Assembly (NCBI GenBank): GCA_016721085.1
Contig: JADKJI010000012.1
Span: forward strand, 163,412 to 227,411
Length of the DNA stretch: 64,000 nt
Source of the DNA: Chitinophagaceae bacterium
Lineage (GTDB): Bacteria; Bacteroidota; Bacteroidia; Chitinophagales; Chitinophagaceae
Reading direction: 5' to 3'
Below, piece by piece: positions 7,193 through 15,569 of the stretch. Under the pieces are notes generated by a model that was not told the origin of the DNA, ran no database searches, and saw only the letters and a list, made by a program, of their open reading frames with translations. Position numbers and translations under genes: made by a program. Every line of letters starts with the position of its first letter. The stretch's first letter is position 1.

Positions 7193-9094
7193 ATGATTAC
7201 GGCTGAAACCATGTATCTTTTGACAATGCACCTGCTACTAGGAATACTCCTGGTGATGATCATTTTCAGTGTGTATAGTTGGATGTCTACGAAAGATAGG
7301 ATGTTGGTTTTTTATATCCTTTACATGGTAGGTGGTCTGATTATTATTGGCAATAAGTATGTCGATATTTTCTCTCACAATTATAAGACTAGTTTCACTG
7401 AAGTTACCTGGCTAGACAATATGTTCAGCGCTTCAGTAATGGCCATTCCCTATACTATTTTCTTATATGATGCCTTTTCTGTTAAGACAGGTTCGAAGTG
7501 GTTGAAGTTCAGTTGGTATTTTGTGTTAACCATGAATATTTCTCATTTCATTTACCTGCCAGTTGTAAAACTCATAGGTGTTGAGGATTATTATGAAATT
7601 CCATTTGGGTCAACATTACTGGGTGTGATTTTTCTTGCTACTCTGTTTCTGATTGCAAGCGCCTTTTTCATTAAAAACAAAACACGTTTCCAGGCATTGA
7701 TCTTATCTGGTTTCGTTGTTTATATAAGCATGTTCTTGCTAGCTGCTGTACAAGAATATTATTTTAAATCTGGGTTATTGAAAGGTATGACAGGATTTTA
7801 CCTGGCACTAACTGGGGAGATGATATTTTTTGCTCTTGCTTCTTCTCAAAGAATTACAGATGTATATAATGAATCTGAAAAGTTGAAGGTCATTAGTTAC
7901 CAGTACCAATTGGAAATTGAGCAGGTGACTAATTTTTTCGCTACTTCTATTAATCAGCAAAATTCAGTGGATGACATGTTGTGGGATGTCTCCAAGAACT
8001 GTATTTCCAAATTAGGTTTTGAAGATTGTGTTATCTATTTGAAGGATGAAACAAAGAATGTGCTTGTTCAGAAAGCGGCCTGGGGGCCAAAGACAAATGA
8101 CGATGATAGGATCGTAAACCCTATCGAGATTCCTATTGGAAAAGGAATCGTTGGTACAGTCGGTCGTACTGGTATTCCGGAGAATATTGGAGATACATCA
8201 ATGGATAGTAGATATATAATTGATGATGCCAGCAGGTATTCTGAGTTGGCTGTTCCAATAATCCAAAATGATATCGTTGTTGGGGTTATAGACAGTGAAA
8301 ATTCACAGAAAGGTTTCTATACGCAAAGGCATTTACAGATTCTTGTAACTATTGCTTCTTTGTGTGCTTCCAAAATGGAAAAAATTGCAGCGGAAGAACA
8401 AACACGTGAAAAAGAAATTGAAGTTTTCAAGCTTAGCAAGGATATGGCTAATTGGCAAATTACAGCACTTCGGGCTCAAATGAATCCCCATTTCCTTTTC
8501 AATGCAATGAATAGTATTCAACAGTTTACACTGGCACATGATACTATCAATGCAAATATTTATTTATCAAAATTCTCCACCCTTCTTAGAAAGGTGCTCC
8601 ATTCTTCGCAGCAACCACTGATTTCTGTTGAAGAAGAAGTGGAGCAGCTAGAGTTATACCTTTCAATCGAACAACTTCGCATGGGGGTGGATTTTACTTA
8701 TAAAATTTCTTTTGTAGATGAATTTGAACTTGATGCTGTAAAGATTCCTGGTATGCTTATCCAGCCCTTCGTTGAAAATTCATTGAAACATGGCTTGTCT
8801 CTAAAAGATGGAGAAAAACGACTTAGTATTATTTTTTCAATTATTGAAGATGAGTATTTAAAAGTACAAGTTGTTGATAACGGAATTGGAAGGCAAAGAG
8901 CTGCTGAATTAAATGACCGACAAGGAAAGTTTTTACCTCATGAATCAAGAGGGCTTGATTTGGTTAGAGAAAGATTGCAGATTCTGCAACCAAAAGGTTT
9001 GGAAACTTCCTTGATTTCTTTTGTGGATTTAAAGGATGAAAGGGCTATCCCTCAGGGTACTGAAGTTACTATTTTTATTCCCTTATTGGATTAA
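7193..9094 (+). CDS. LytS-type membrane sensor histidine kinase with GAF domain
   Basis: 633 residues. The N terminus has about seven hydrophobic helices (1-220), like the 7TMR-DISM sensors. A GAF domain follows (about 245-405: GFEDCVIYLKD, PIGKGIVGTVGRTG, SELAVPIIQNDIVVGVIDSE). After a short coiled coil comes a His_kinase domain (PF06580 type) with phosphoacceptor H433 in LRAQMNPHFLFNAMNSIQQF, and a HATPase with FVENSLKHGL and VVDNGIGR. The GAF may bind a small ligand. The LytTR regulator 41 bp downstream is the expected partner. Confidence 0.92.
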   Translation: MITAETMYLLTMHLLLGILLVMIIFSVYSWMSTKDRMLVFYILYMVGGLIIIGNKYVDIFSHNYKTSFTEVTWLDNMFSASVMAIPYTIFLYDAFSVKTGSKWLKFSWYFVLTMNISHFIYLPVVKLIGVEDYYEIPFGSTLLGVIFLATLFLIASAFFIKNKTRFQALILSGFVVYISMFLLAAVQEYYFKSGLLKGMTGFYLALTGEMIFFALASSQRITDVYNESEKLKVISYQYQLEIEQVTNFFATSINQQNSVDDMLWDVSKNCISKLGFEDCVIYLKDETKNVLVQKAAWGPKTNDDDRIVNPIEIPIGKGIVGTVGRTGIPENIGDTSMDSRYIIDDASRYSELAVPIIQNDIVVGVIDSENSQKGFYTQRHLQILVTIASLCASKMEKIAAEEQTREKEIEVFKLSKDMANWQITALRAQMNPHFLFNAMNSIQQFTLAHDTINANIYLSKFSTLLRKVLHSSQQPLISVEEEVEQLELYLSIEQLRMGVDFTYKISFVDEFELDAVKIPGMLIQPFVENSLKHGLSLKDGEKRLSIIFSIIEDEYLKVQVVDNGIGRQRAAELNDRQGKFLPHESRGLDLVRERLQILQPKGLETSLISFVDLKDERAIPQGTEVTIFIPLLD

Positions 9095-9135
9095 ACAAAT
9101 GCTGTAAGGTATATCTGGTTTAGTAAATTTATTTC

Positions 9136-9888
9136 ATGATAAAAGCATTGATAATTGATGATGAATCTTCGGCGGCAAAGGTATTGCAGCTGCTTCTTGA
9201 ACTTCATGTTCCTGAAGTGACACAAATAAGGGTGGCAACCCGAGTCCCCGAAGCCAAATCCTTAATTCAGCAATATAATCCCGATTTAGTTTTTCTGGAT
9301 ATCATGATGCCAGAAAAGAATGGATTTGAATTGTTGAGTGAATTAACTGAAATTAGATTTGAACTGATTTTTACTACCGCATTCAATGAGTTTGCTATTC
9401 GTGCCATTCGATTCAGTGCCCTGGATTATTTGCTTAAGCCTATAGACGTTAAGGAGCTTCGGATGGCTGTGGACCGATATATGCATAAGCAATCACAGCT
9501 TAAACAATCCAATGTATTGTTCAAGAACCTTCTTCATAATCTTGAAACTCAAAAGGAATCGGAATACAGATTAGCAGTACCTACTGTTAATGGTGCTATT
9601 TTCCTTTCAACTTCAGATATTGTAAGGCTGGAAGGGGAGGGAAACTATACCCGATTTTGTTTGAATAATAACCAGAAAATTGTAAGTGCAAAAACGATGA
9701 AAGATTACGAAGAAATGCTGCCGGCAAATCTATTTCTACGTATCCATAAGTCCCATCTGGTTAATGTAAGGTATATTGAGAACTATCTTAATGAAGGGCA
9801 AGTGGTTTTACTTGATAAGACAGTTTTGCCGGTTTCGCGGCTTAGAAAGAAGGAAGTAGCTTCAGTTTTATTACTCAAAGGAAAATAA
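9136..9888 (+). CDS. LytTR-family response regulator
   Basis: 250 residues. An N-terminal receiver domain has acidic pocket DDE near residue 9, phosphoacceptor D55 in PDLVFLDIMMP, Thr in FTTAFNEFA and Lys in YLLKPID. A C-terminal LytTR DNA-binding domain follows (IVRLEGEGNYTRF, FLRIHKSHLVNVRYIENY, PVSRLRKKEV). It probably receives phosphate from the kinase upstream and controls promoters not identifiable here. The gene ends 1 bp before the convergent phosphoesterase gene. Confidence 0.95.
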   Translation: MIKALIIDDESSAAKVLQLLLELHVPEVTQIRVATRVPEAKSLIQQYNPDLVFLDIMMPEKNGFELLSELTEIRFELIFTTAFNEFAIRAIRFSALDYLLKPIDVKELRMAVDRYMHKQSQLKQSNVLFKNLLHNLETQKESEYRLAVPTVNGAIFLSTSDIVRLEGEGNYTRFCLNNNQKIVSAKTMKDYEEMLPANLFLRIHKSHLVNVRYIENYLNEGQVVLLDKTVLPVSRLRKKEVASVLLLKGK

Positions 9889-9889
9889 G

Positions 9890-10384
9890 CTATCTTTTTC
9901 CCAGTTCAATCACCGAGGCGTCGCGTATGTCTTTCCCATCTATTGCAAACTTTATTAAAGTCTTCACCTTATGCCAACCTTGCTTTCCTGCAGCACCTGG
10001 ATTCATATGTAGACATTCAATAGCTGGGTCGTACATCACTTTGAGTATATGTGAATGACCGCTGATGAATAGTTGTGGTCGATGAATGGCTAATTCTTTT
10101 TTTGTTTCCGGATTATACTTTGGAGGGTAGCCGCCTATATGACGAATCATCACTTTCACCTCCTCACAATAAAACACCAATTGCTCGGGGTAGACTGAAC
10201 GGACATCCTGACCATCTATATTACCATAAACCCCTTTTAGTGGTTTTACCGCTGCAATTTTATCAGCTAAGGCCAGATCTCCAAAATCTCCAGCATGCCA
10301 AACCTCATCGCAGTCTTCGAAATGACGTAATACCCCTTCATCAAGGAAGCCATGGGTGTCTGAAAGTAATCCTATTTTTGTCAT
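9890..10384 (-). CDS. YfcE/MJ0936-type metallophosphoesterase
   Basis: 164 residues with the ordered metal motifs of the small calcineurin-like phosphodiesterases: LLSDTHGFLDE, VWHAGDFGD, VYGNIDG, ISGHSHILK and LHMNPGAAG. The family hydrolyses phosphodiesters in a Mn-dependent way; the natural substrate is not clear. It is convergent with the LytTR regulator with almost no spacer, and a word-repeat spacer begins directly at its 5' side. Confidence 0.92.
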   Translation of the reverse strand: MTKIGLLSDTHGFLDEGVLRHFEDCDEVWHAGDFGDLALADKIAAVKPLKGVYGNIDGQDVRSVYPEQLVFYCEEVKVMIRHIGGYPPKYNPETKKELAIHRPQLFISGHSHILKVMYDPAIECLHMNPGAAGKQGWHKVKTLIKFAIDGKDIRDASVIELGKR

Positions 10385-10701
10385 TGTGCTGGGTGCTAGA
10401 TGCTGGATGCTTGAAGCTTAAGGCCTAGGGCTTAAAGCCTAAGGCTTTTTTTCGATTGCATAAATCTTTTATCAATTAGTAAAAATATCAAACAAACCTA
10501 TATTGCCATAATTTTAATATTGTTATATAGAACCTTTAGTGGTGTATGTGTAAAATGTTGATGTTCTAAATCAGAGATCAATCAGTAAATGGGAAAGCTT
10601 GCCGGCTGTTTCATTTCCATCCCGACGCGTCGGGATTCACATCTCCACATTAATAAGCCCATTTTCAAATTTTCAAATTATCTCATTTTCAAATTCCTCC
10701 C
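10385..10701. repeat. Gene-free spacer with GGCTTAA words, a GC palindrome and TTTTCAAA words
   Basis: Three layers are visible. GGCTTAA/AAGCCTAAGG words lie at 10410-10451. A CCCGACGCGTCGGG palindrome lies at 10619-10632. TTTTCAAATT words lie at 10660-10697 and stop 5 bp before the hmgA start codon. A very similar layout (GGCTGTTT, CCCGACrCGTCGGG, TTTTCAAA words, start codon) lies before ruvX at 57250-57327. No gene is seen in the spacer. Confidence 0.7.
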
Positions 10702-11859
10702 ATGCCTCACTACCATACTCTCGGTTCCATCCCCCACAAACGCCATACGCAATTCCGTAAGCCAGATGGTGGGTTATACAGCGAACAATTGTTTTCTACA
10801 GAAGGATTCAGTAATGATTATTCCCTTCTATACCATTGCCATCCTCCAACACAGATCATAAAGACAGAAGCACAGATTGATGTGTCACCCAAAATTGCAG
10901 AGGAGAAAATGCTTCAGCATCGTTGCCTGGAAGGGTTCAATATCCCACCAATCGACGATTATCTGGAAAGTCGGATTCCTGTATTAGTGAATAGCGATTG
11001 CCATATTGTGTTGGCGGCTCCTCGTAAAAGTCTGACTACTTATTTCTATAAGAATACGGATGCTGATGAAATGATTTTTGTTCATGAAGGGTCTGGAACT
11101 GTGAGGACTTTATATGGCAACCTCCCATTTAGTTATGGGGATTATATAGTATTGCCAAGAGGCACCATTTATCAGATAGATTTCAATACACCTGATAATC
11201 GCTTGTTCATTGTTGAATCATTCTCTCCATTACGTTATCCCAAAAGATATCTCAGTAAATATGGGCAACTGATGGAACACTCACCCTATTGTGAAAGGGA
11301 TATCAGGGCTCCGCAAGATCTTAAGACGTTTGATGAGAGTGGCGATTTCCTTATAAAGGCAAAGAAGAAAGGGATGTTATATGGTTTGCACTATGGCACA
11401 CACCCTTTTGATGTGATAGGGTGGGATGGTTGTTGTTATCCGTACATTTTCTCTATTCACGATTTTGAACCTATTACAGGAAGGGTGCACATGCCTCCAC
11501 CAATTCATCAAACATTCGAGACAGACTCCTTTGTTGTCTGCTCCTTTGTACCCAGATTATATGATTACCATCCACAGGGAATTCCCGCTCCCTATAACCA
11601 TAGCAATATAGATTCAGATGAAGTATTGTATTACGTTGATGGCGACTTCATGAGCCGCAAGCATGTTACCCGCGGCATGATCACCCTACACCCCGCCGGC
11701 ATTCCTCATGGCCCACACCCTGGTGCTGTTGAGAAAAGTATAGGTGCCAAAGAAACCAAGGAACTTGCTGTAATGGTCGACACCTTCCGACCCCTCATGC
11801 TCACGCAACAAGCCCTGGATATTGAGAATAGGGATTATGTGATGAGTTGGGCTGAGTGA
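10702..11859 (+). CDS. hmgA: Homogentisate 1,2-dioxygenase
   Basis: Fe(II) ring-cleaving enzyme of tyrosine and phenylalanine catabolism that opens homogentisate to maleylacetoacetate. 385 residues, the shorter bacterial form. Cupin-fold landmarks: DADEMIFVHEGSG, GDYIVLPRGTIY, HMPPPIHQTFET (Fe region), YNHSNIDSDEVLYYVDGDFM, and HPAGIPHGPHPGA (Fe-binding His and catalytic His). No other genes of the pathway (fumarylacetoacetase, HPPD) are adjacent. The preceding spacer consists of repeats, and no -7 box stands out. Confidence 0.93.
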   Translation: MPHYHTLGSIPHKRHTQFRKPDGGLYSEQLFSTEGFSNDYSLLYHCHPPTQIIKTEAQIDVSPKIAEEKMLQHRCLEGFNIPPIDDYLESRIPVLVNSDCHIVLAAPRKSLTTYFYKNTDADEMIFVHEGSGTVRTLYGNLPFSYGDYIVLPRGTIYQIDFNTPDNRLFIVESFSPLRYPKRYLSKYGQLMEHSPYCERDIRAPQDLKTFDESGDFLIKAKKKGMLYGLHYGTHPFDVIGWDGCCYPYIFSIHDFEPITGRVHMPPPIHQTFETDSFVVCSFVPRLYDYHPQGIPAPYNHSNIDSDEVLYYVDGDFMSRKHVTRGMITLHPAGIPHGPHPGAVEKSIGAKETKELAVMVDTFRPLMLTQQALDIENRDYVMSWAE

Positions 11860-12165
11860 GGCTGGATGCCTGATGCTTGATGCTTAATGCTTTTTGCCTA
11901 AGGCTTAAAGCCTAAGGCCTAGGGCTTATTTAGTAAGCTACCAATGGTTCAGTTTATTACGCGTGCTATTTTCGAAGCCTGAGTTCCGTTTCAATTCCAG
12001 AACGAGCCTTAAGCTTTCGGCTAAAAGCCTAGGGCCTAAAGCCGAAGGCTTACTTAGTAGTCTACCGATAGTTCAATTTATAACGGGGGCCCATTTCGAA
12101 GCCTGAATTCCGTTTCAACTCTGAATTAGCCTTAAGCCTTAGGCCTTAAGCTTTAAGCAAAAAAA
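11860..12165. repeat. GGCTTAA-word spacer with two similar ~125-bp units
   Basis: It starts at the hmgA stop with GATGCTTGATGCTTAATGC and ends at the TetR promoter with TTAAGCCTTAGGCCTTAAGC. Two similar units follow one another. Each has a GGCTTAA-type arm, then a loop resembling AGTAnnCTACCnATnGTTCA and TTTCGAAGCCTGAnTTCCG, then an opposite arm. This makes two large hairpins in tandem. No gene is seen. Confidence 0.7.
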
Positions 12166-12196
12166 ATTGGTAATTCAAAAAATAAAACTAATTTTG
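12166..12196 (+). promoter_or_regulatory. Promoter of the TetR gene
   Basis: A -33-like ATTG at 12166-12169, a 19-base spacer and a perfect -7 box TAATTTTG at 12189-12196 fit the Bacteroidota consensus TTTG-N19-TAnnTTTG. Transcription should begin near 12202, inside the operator at 12206-12222. The open frame before 12215 is therefore promoter DNA, not coding. Confidence 0.6.
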
Positions 12197-12205
12197 ACTA
12201 AACGG

Positions 12206-12222
12206 TTAAACCAATTGGTTAA
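12206..12222. promoter_or_regulatory. Putative TetR operator 1
   Basis: TTAAACCAATTGGTTAA has a perfect 12-bp core AACCAATTGGTT (12209-12220). It closely resembles the 16-bp palindrome at 12848-12863 over the start of the next gene. In both cases the right half-site carries the start codon and GTT-AA (MVK or MVN). This fits autoregulation by the TetR protein. Confidence 0.5.
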
Positions 12223-12721
12223 AAAAATTGATACCTCCACAGAAGAAAAAATCCTGGCTGCCGCCAAGAAGGTATTCGTGCGCAAGGGTATGTCGGGGGC
12301 GAGGATGCAGGATATTGCTGATGAAGCTGGAATAAATAAAGCCTTGCTTCATTATTATTTTAAGAATAAGGAGAAACTGTTTGAAGTGATTTTTGTGGAA
12401 GCAGGTAATCGGTTATTCCCGAAAATCAACGAAATATTCAATAGCGATATTCCACTATTTGAAAAATTTGAGAAGTTTTGCGATGAATACATAACAATGG
12501 TTATGGATAATCCTTATCTGCCCTTATTCGTACTTAATGAAATCAACCAGGATCCGGAAATGTTCCTTGAAAAGTTATGGCCTAATACTGCCAAGCCCAA
12601 TCCTTCGAAATTTCTCGCTCAAATTGAAGCGGAAGTTAAAAAAGGCACTATAAAAAAGGTGAGTCCTATGGAACTGCTGATTAATTTGATTATCAATGGT
12701 TGTTTTCCCATTTGTTGCTAA
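12215..12721 (+). CDS. TetR/CecR-like transcriptional repressor (3' end frame-shifted)
   Basis: An N-terminal helix-turn-helix (EEKILAAAKKVFVRKGMSGA, MQDIADEAGINKALLHYYFK) is followed by an all-helical ligand domain. The start is placed at TTG 12215, because the promoter lies upstream and this codon sits in the operator just as the ATG of the next gene does. The frame stops at 12721 after an extra C in CCC (12707-12709). With one C fewer it continues CFPFVAKPMLQKTMGLDE and ends at 12830, so the true protein is about 205 residues. It heads an efflux operon and is probably its ligand-released repressor. Confidence 0.85.
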   Translation: MVKKIDTSTEEKILAAAKKVFVRKGMSGARMQDIADEAGINKALLHYYFKNKEKLFEVIFVEAGNRLFPKINEIFNSDIPLFEKFEKFCDEYITMVMDNPYLPLFVLNEINQDPEMFLEKLWPNTAKPNPSKFLAQIEAEVKKGTIKKVSPMELLINLIINGCFPICC

Positions 12722-12847
12722 GCCAATGTTGCAGAAAACAATGGGACTCGATGAATGGCAATACAAAGCAGTGATGGAGCAACGAAAAAAGACAATACCA
12801 AGGTTTATAATTGATTCTATAAGTAACTGATTTTTTTTGACTATAAA

Positions 12848-12863
12848 TTAACCATATGGTTAA
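12848..12863. promoter_or_regulatory. Putative TetR operator 2 over the tolC-like start codon
   Basis: TTAACCATATGGTTAA is a perfect 16-bp palindrome containing the ATG at 12856. It is preceded by a T-rich -7-like TTTTTTTG at 12832-12839 and a TTG at 12811-12813. A repressor bound here would block start-site clearance and translation initiation DNA at once. The shared consensus with operator 1 is TTAA(A)CCnnnnGGTTAA. Confidence 0.55.
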
Positions 12864-14127
12864 CAAGTTTATTCTTCTATTTCTGGGCGTATTTGCTGCT
12901 TCGCAATTGGAAGCTCAGTCGCCCGTATCGCTAACTCTTGATGCTGCTTGTGATAGTGCTGCTGTGCATTATCCCATCACACGACAAAGAGGTTTAATTG
13001 CCCAAACAGCTGGGTTGTCCGTTGAAAACCTTGGTAAAGCGTATTTACCCCAGATCACGGTTAGTGGACAAGCAACCTACCAATCGGATGTTACACAATT
13101 GAAAATCCCCCTTCCAGGTTTTACAGTTGACCCACTTAGTAAGGATCAGTACAAATTGGTTACAGAAGTTAGTCAATTGATATACGACGGAGGAGGAATA
13201 AAAAATCAAAAGGAATTACAAGGATTGAATGCCACCATCGAAGTTGAAAAAGTGGAAGTGGAATTATATAAGCTCAGAGAAAGAGTGACCCAGGTTTTCC
13301 TAGGTATTCTTTTCCTCGATGAGCAATTAAAGCAAGTTGAATTGGTAGAAGCAGATATCAACAATGGAATCCAAAAAACAGAGGCACAGGTAAAAAATGG
13401 TGTGGCTTTCCGATCAAACCTGAATCTTTTAAAAGCAGAACTTCTTAAAGCAAAACAAAGACGCATCGAATTAACGGCCAGCAGAAAGGGGTGGTTAGGC
13501 GTATTAGGATTATTCCTCGGAACAACATTGCCTGAATCCATTGAATTAATAACACCGAATAGTCCGGCAATAGCTAATACAACTATCGACAGACCTGAAC
13601 TCAGGCAACTGTCCGCACAGCAAAAAGCAGTAGGTCTACAGGCAAAACTCATTGATTCACGCAATCTTCCCAAAGCAAGTCTTTTTGTTCAGGGTGGATA
13701 TGGCCGTCCCGGTTTGAATTTCCTCGATAATAATTTCCGTTTCTTTTATATGGGTGGTGTTCGGCTTAACTGGTCCATCGGTGGCATGTACACGCAGAAA
13801 AGAGATAAGCAATTGTTGAATATCACCGGTAATTCAATTGACCTCCAAAAGGAAGCCTTCCTTTTAAATACACAAACACAGCTACGTCAGCAGCAGTCAG
13901 AAATAGATAAGCAGCAGGAATTACTTGAGACTGATAATGAAATTATCGGACTGAGGGAATCGGTAGTAGCCGCAGTAAAAGCGCAATTAGATAATGGAGT
14001 GATAACGGCGAGTGATTATTTGAGAGAAGTGAATGCGGCAGACCAGGCAAGGCAAACAAAAACAACACATAAAGTTCAGTTACTCCAGGCACAAATCAAT
14101 TATCAACTTCTTACTGGAAAAAAATAA
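12856..14127 (+). CDS. TolC-family outer-membrane efflux channel
   Basis: 423 residues, with a signal peptide (MVNKFILLFLGVFAASQLEA) and long alpha-helical coiled segments typical of the OEP family (PF02321). Two repeats are visible, about 25-200 and 235-420. It forms the trimeric outer-membrane tunnel of a tripartite exporter. The HlyD-like adaptor gene begins 3 bp after its stop, so the two are translationally close. The start codon lies in the putative TetR operator, and transcription may begin only a few bases upstream. Confidence 0.9.
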   Translation: MVNKFILLFLGVFAASQLEAQSPVSLTLDAACDSAAVHYPITRQRGLIAQTAGLSVENLGKAYLPQITVSGQATYQSDVTQLKIPLPGFTVDPLSKDQYKLVTEVSQLIYDGGGIKNQKELQGLNATIEVEKVEVELYKLRERVTQVFLGILFLDEQLKQVELVEADINNGIQKTEAQVKNGVAFRSNLNLLKAELLKAKQRRIELTASRKGWLGVLGLFLGTTLPESIELITPNSPAIANTTIDRPELRQLSAQQKAVGLQAKLIDSRNLPKASLFVQGGYGRPGLNFLDNNFRFFYMGGVRLNWSIGGMYTQKRDKQLLNITGNSIDLQKEAFLLNTQTQLRQQQSEIDKQQELLETDNEIIGLRESVVAAVKAQLDNGVITASDYLREVNAADQARQTKTTHKVQLLQAQINYQLLTGKK

Positions 14128-14130
14128 AAT

Positions 14131-15072
14131 ATGAAAGCAAGACATTTTCTATTACTGGCATTTTTCCCAACACTCTTTATTGCATGTGCCGGTAAAGATA
14201 CCGGAGCAGATGCTACTGGTACATTTGAGGCAGACGAAGTAATTGTATCTTCTGAAATTCCTGGAAAGCTGCTATCATTTAATATAGAAGAAGGAGCAGT
14301 TTTAGCAAAAGATAGTGTTGTGGGCAAAGTAGATGCTCTAAACATATCACTGCAAAAAGAACAGATAGATGCATCAATTACTGCTCTTAATGATAAGACT
14401 GCTGATGTTAAACCGCAAATACGTTTGTTGGAACAACAGATTGCAGTACAGCAATCACAAATGGATAATTTATTGCAGGAAAAAAATCGCGTAACGGCAC
14501 TGGTGAAAGCAGATGCTGCCACTACCAAGCAATTAGACGATATCAATTATCAGATCACCGTTCTAGGCAACCAAATGAAAGTGACTCGTCAGCAAATTGT
14601 AGTGCAGCTTAATGCAGTGGCAACTCAAAACCGAGGAATACTAAGTGAGGCAAAGCCATTATCGAAACGGGCAGAACAATTGAATGACCAATTACAAAGA
14701 TCACGGATAGTAAATCCTATCAATGGTACGGTACTTACCAAATATGCCCAGGAAGGAGAAGTGACCGCAGCAGGAAAAGCATTATATAAAATTGCAGATC
14801 TCAGTACTATAACCTTACGTGCTTATCTCACAGCTGTTCAATTACCACAAGTGAAACTCGGACAGAAAGTAAAAGTTCGTGTTGATGATGGCGCCAAAAA
14901 ATACAAGGACTATGAAGGCGTAATATCATGGGTGTCTGACAAAGCCGAATTCACTCCAAAGACCATTCAAACAAAAGAAGAGCGTGCAAACCTGGTATAC
15001 GCAATTAAAGTGAAAGTGAAGAATGATGGGTATTTGAAGATTGGGATGTATGGGGAAGTAGTATTGAAGTAG
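14131..15072 (+). CDS. HlyD/YbhG-type periplasmic adaptor lipoprotein
   Basis: 313 residues with lipobox FIACAGKD (Cys near 20). A first biotinyl-lipoyl half (TFEADEVIVSSEIPGKLLSF, EEGAVLAKDSVVGKVD) is followed by a long coiled-coil hairpin (about 70-180), the second lipoyl half (RIVNPINGTVLTKYAQEGE) and a beta-barrel (TLRAYLTAVQLPQVKLGQKV). It joins the inner-membrane ABC pump to the TolC-like channel. The gene order matches E. coli ybhG. A 497-bp repeat-filled spacer separates it from the ATPase gene, unusual inside such an operon. Confidence 0.9.
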   Translation: MKARHFLLLAFFPTLFIACAGKDTGADATGTFEADEVIVSSEIPGKLLSFNIEEGAVLAKDSVVGKVDALNISLQKEQIDASITALNDKTADVKPQIRLLEQQIAVQQSQMDNLLQEKNRVTALVKADAATTKQLDDINYQITVLGNQMKVTRQQIVVQLNAVATQNRGILSEAKPLSKRAEQLNDQLQRSRIVNPINGTVLTKYAQEGEVTAAGKALYKIADLSTITLRAYLTAVQLPQVKLGQKVKVRVDDGAKKYKDYEGVISWVSDKAEFTPKTIQTKEERANLVYAIKVKVKNDGYLKIGMYGEVVLK

Positions 15073-15569
15073 CAAAGTCCGAAAGAATAGTCCGGAAGTC
15101 CGTAGAGTTTGCATGTATTTAGCGTTTGATATTTAAGTCCGCAGCGTTTGAAAGTAGGAGCCCCTGAATCTTTAGTCCGGAAGAAAATACAGAATACAAG
15201 TAGGGGAGAAGAATTATAGTACGAAAGGGTTTGATATTTAAGTCCTGGGTTTGAAATTTGGAGCCCCTGAATTTTTAGTCCGGAAGAAAATGCAAAATAC
15301 AAGTAGGGGAGAAAAGTGAAAGAAGGGTAGTAAAGGAAAGGATAAGGAGATGAATGAAATGAGGGTAGTAATTATCTAGTGTATCCCCAACCCCGAAGGG
15401 GTTGAATCCTCGTATCCCCGGGTGATAACCCGGGCAAGGAAGGAAAGTAGAAGTCAGGAGAAGGAGTTAAATCAGATTAAATTAACGCATCCCCAACCCC
15501 GAAGGGGTTGAATAATAATGACCCCGGGTGAAACCCGGGGAGGCAAAAAGACCGGAGAAGAAAAACATC
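15073..15569. repeat. Repeat-filled spacer inside the efflux operon
   Basis: The spacer holds AGTCCGGAAG-type words at about 15077-15310, with two near copies of an AGGAGCCCCTGAATnTTTAG segment. It then has two copies of a hairpin pair: CCCCAACCCCGAAGGGG (15386 and 15490) and CCCCGGGTGA-type with AACCCGGG (about 15416-15434 and 15521-15540). No promoter box or gene was found. The hairpins might attenuate or stabilise the operon transcript. Confidence 0.65.

Noticed and set aside
10589..10861. 90-codon frame before hmgA
   Set aside because: It runs through repeat DNA and the hmgA start in another frame; low-complexity composition.
12167..12214. TTG at 12167 as start of the TetR protein
   Set aside because: This stretch carries a -33/-7 promoter pair with 19-bp spacing and part of an operator; the N-terminal residues it would add do not resemble the family.
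13206..13673. 155-codon antisense frame within the TolC-like gene
   Set aside because: It is a shadow of the real gene: composition is Ser/Cys/Phe-rich without domain pattern, and the plus-strand frame is a full TolC-family protein.
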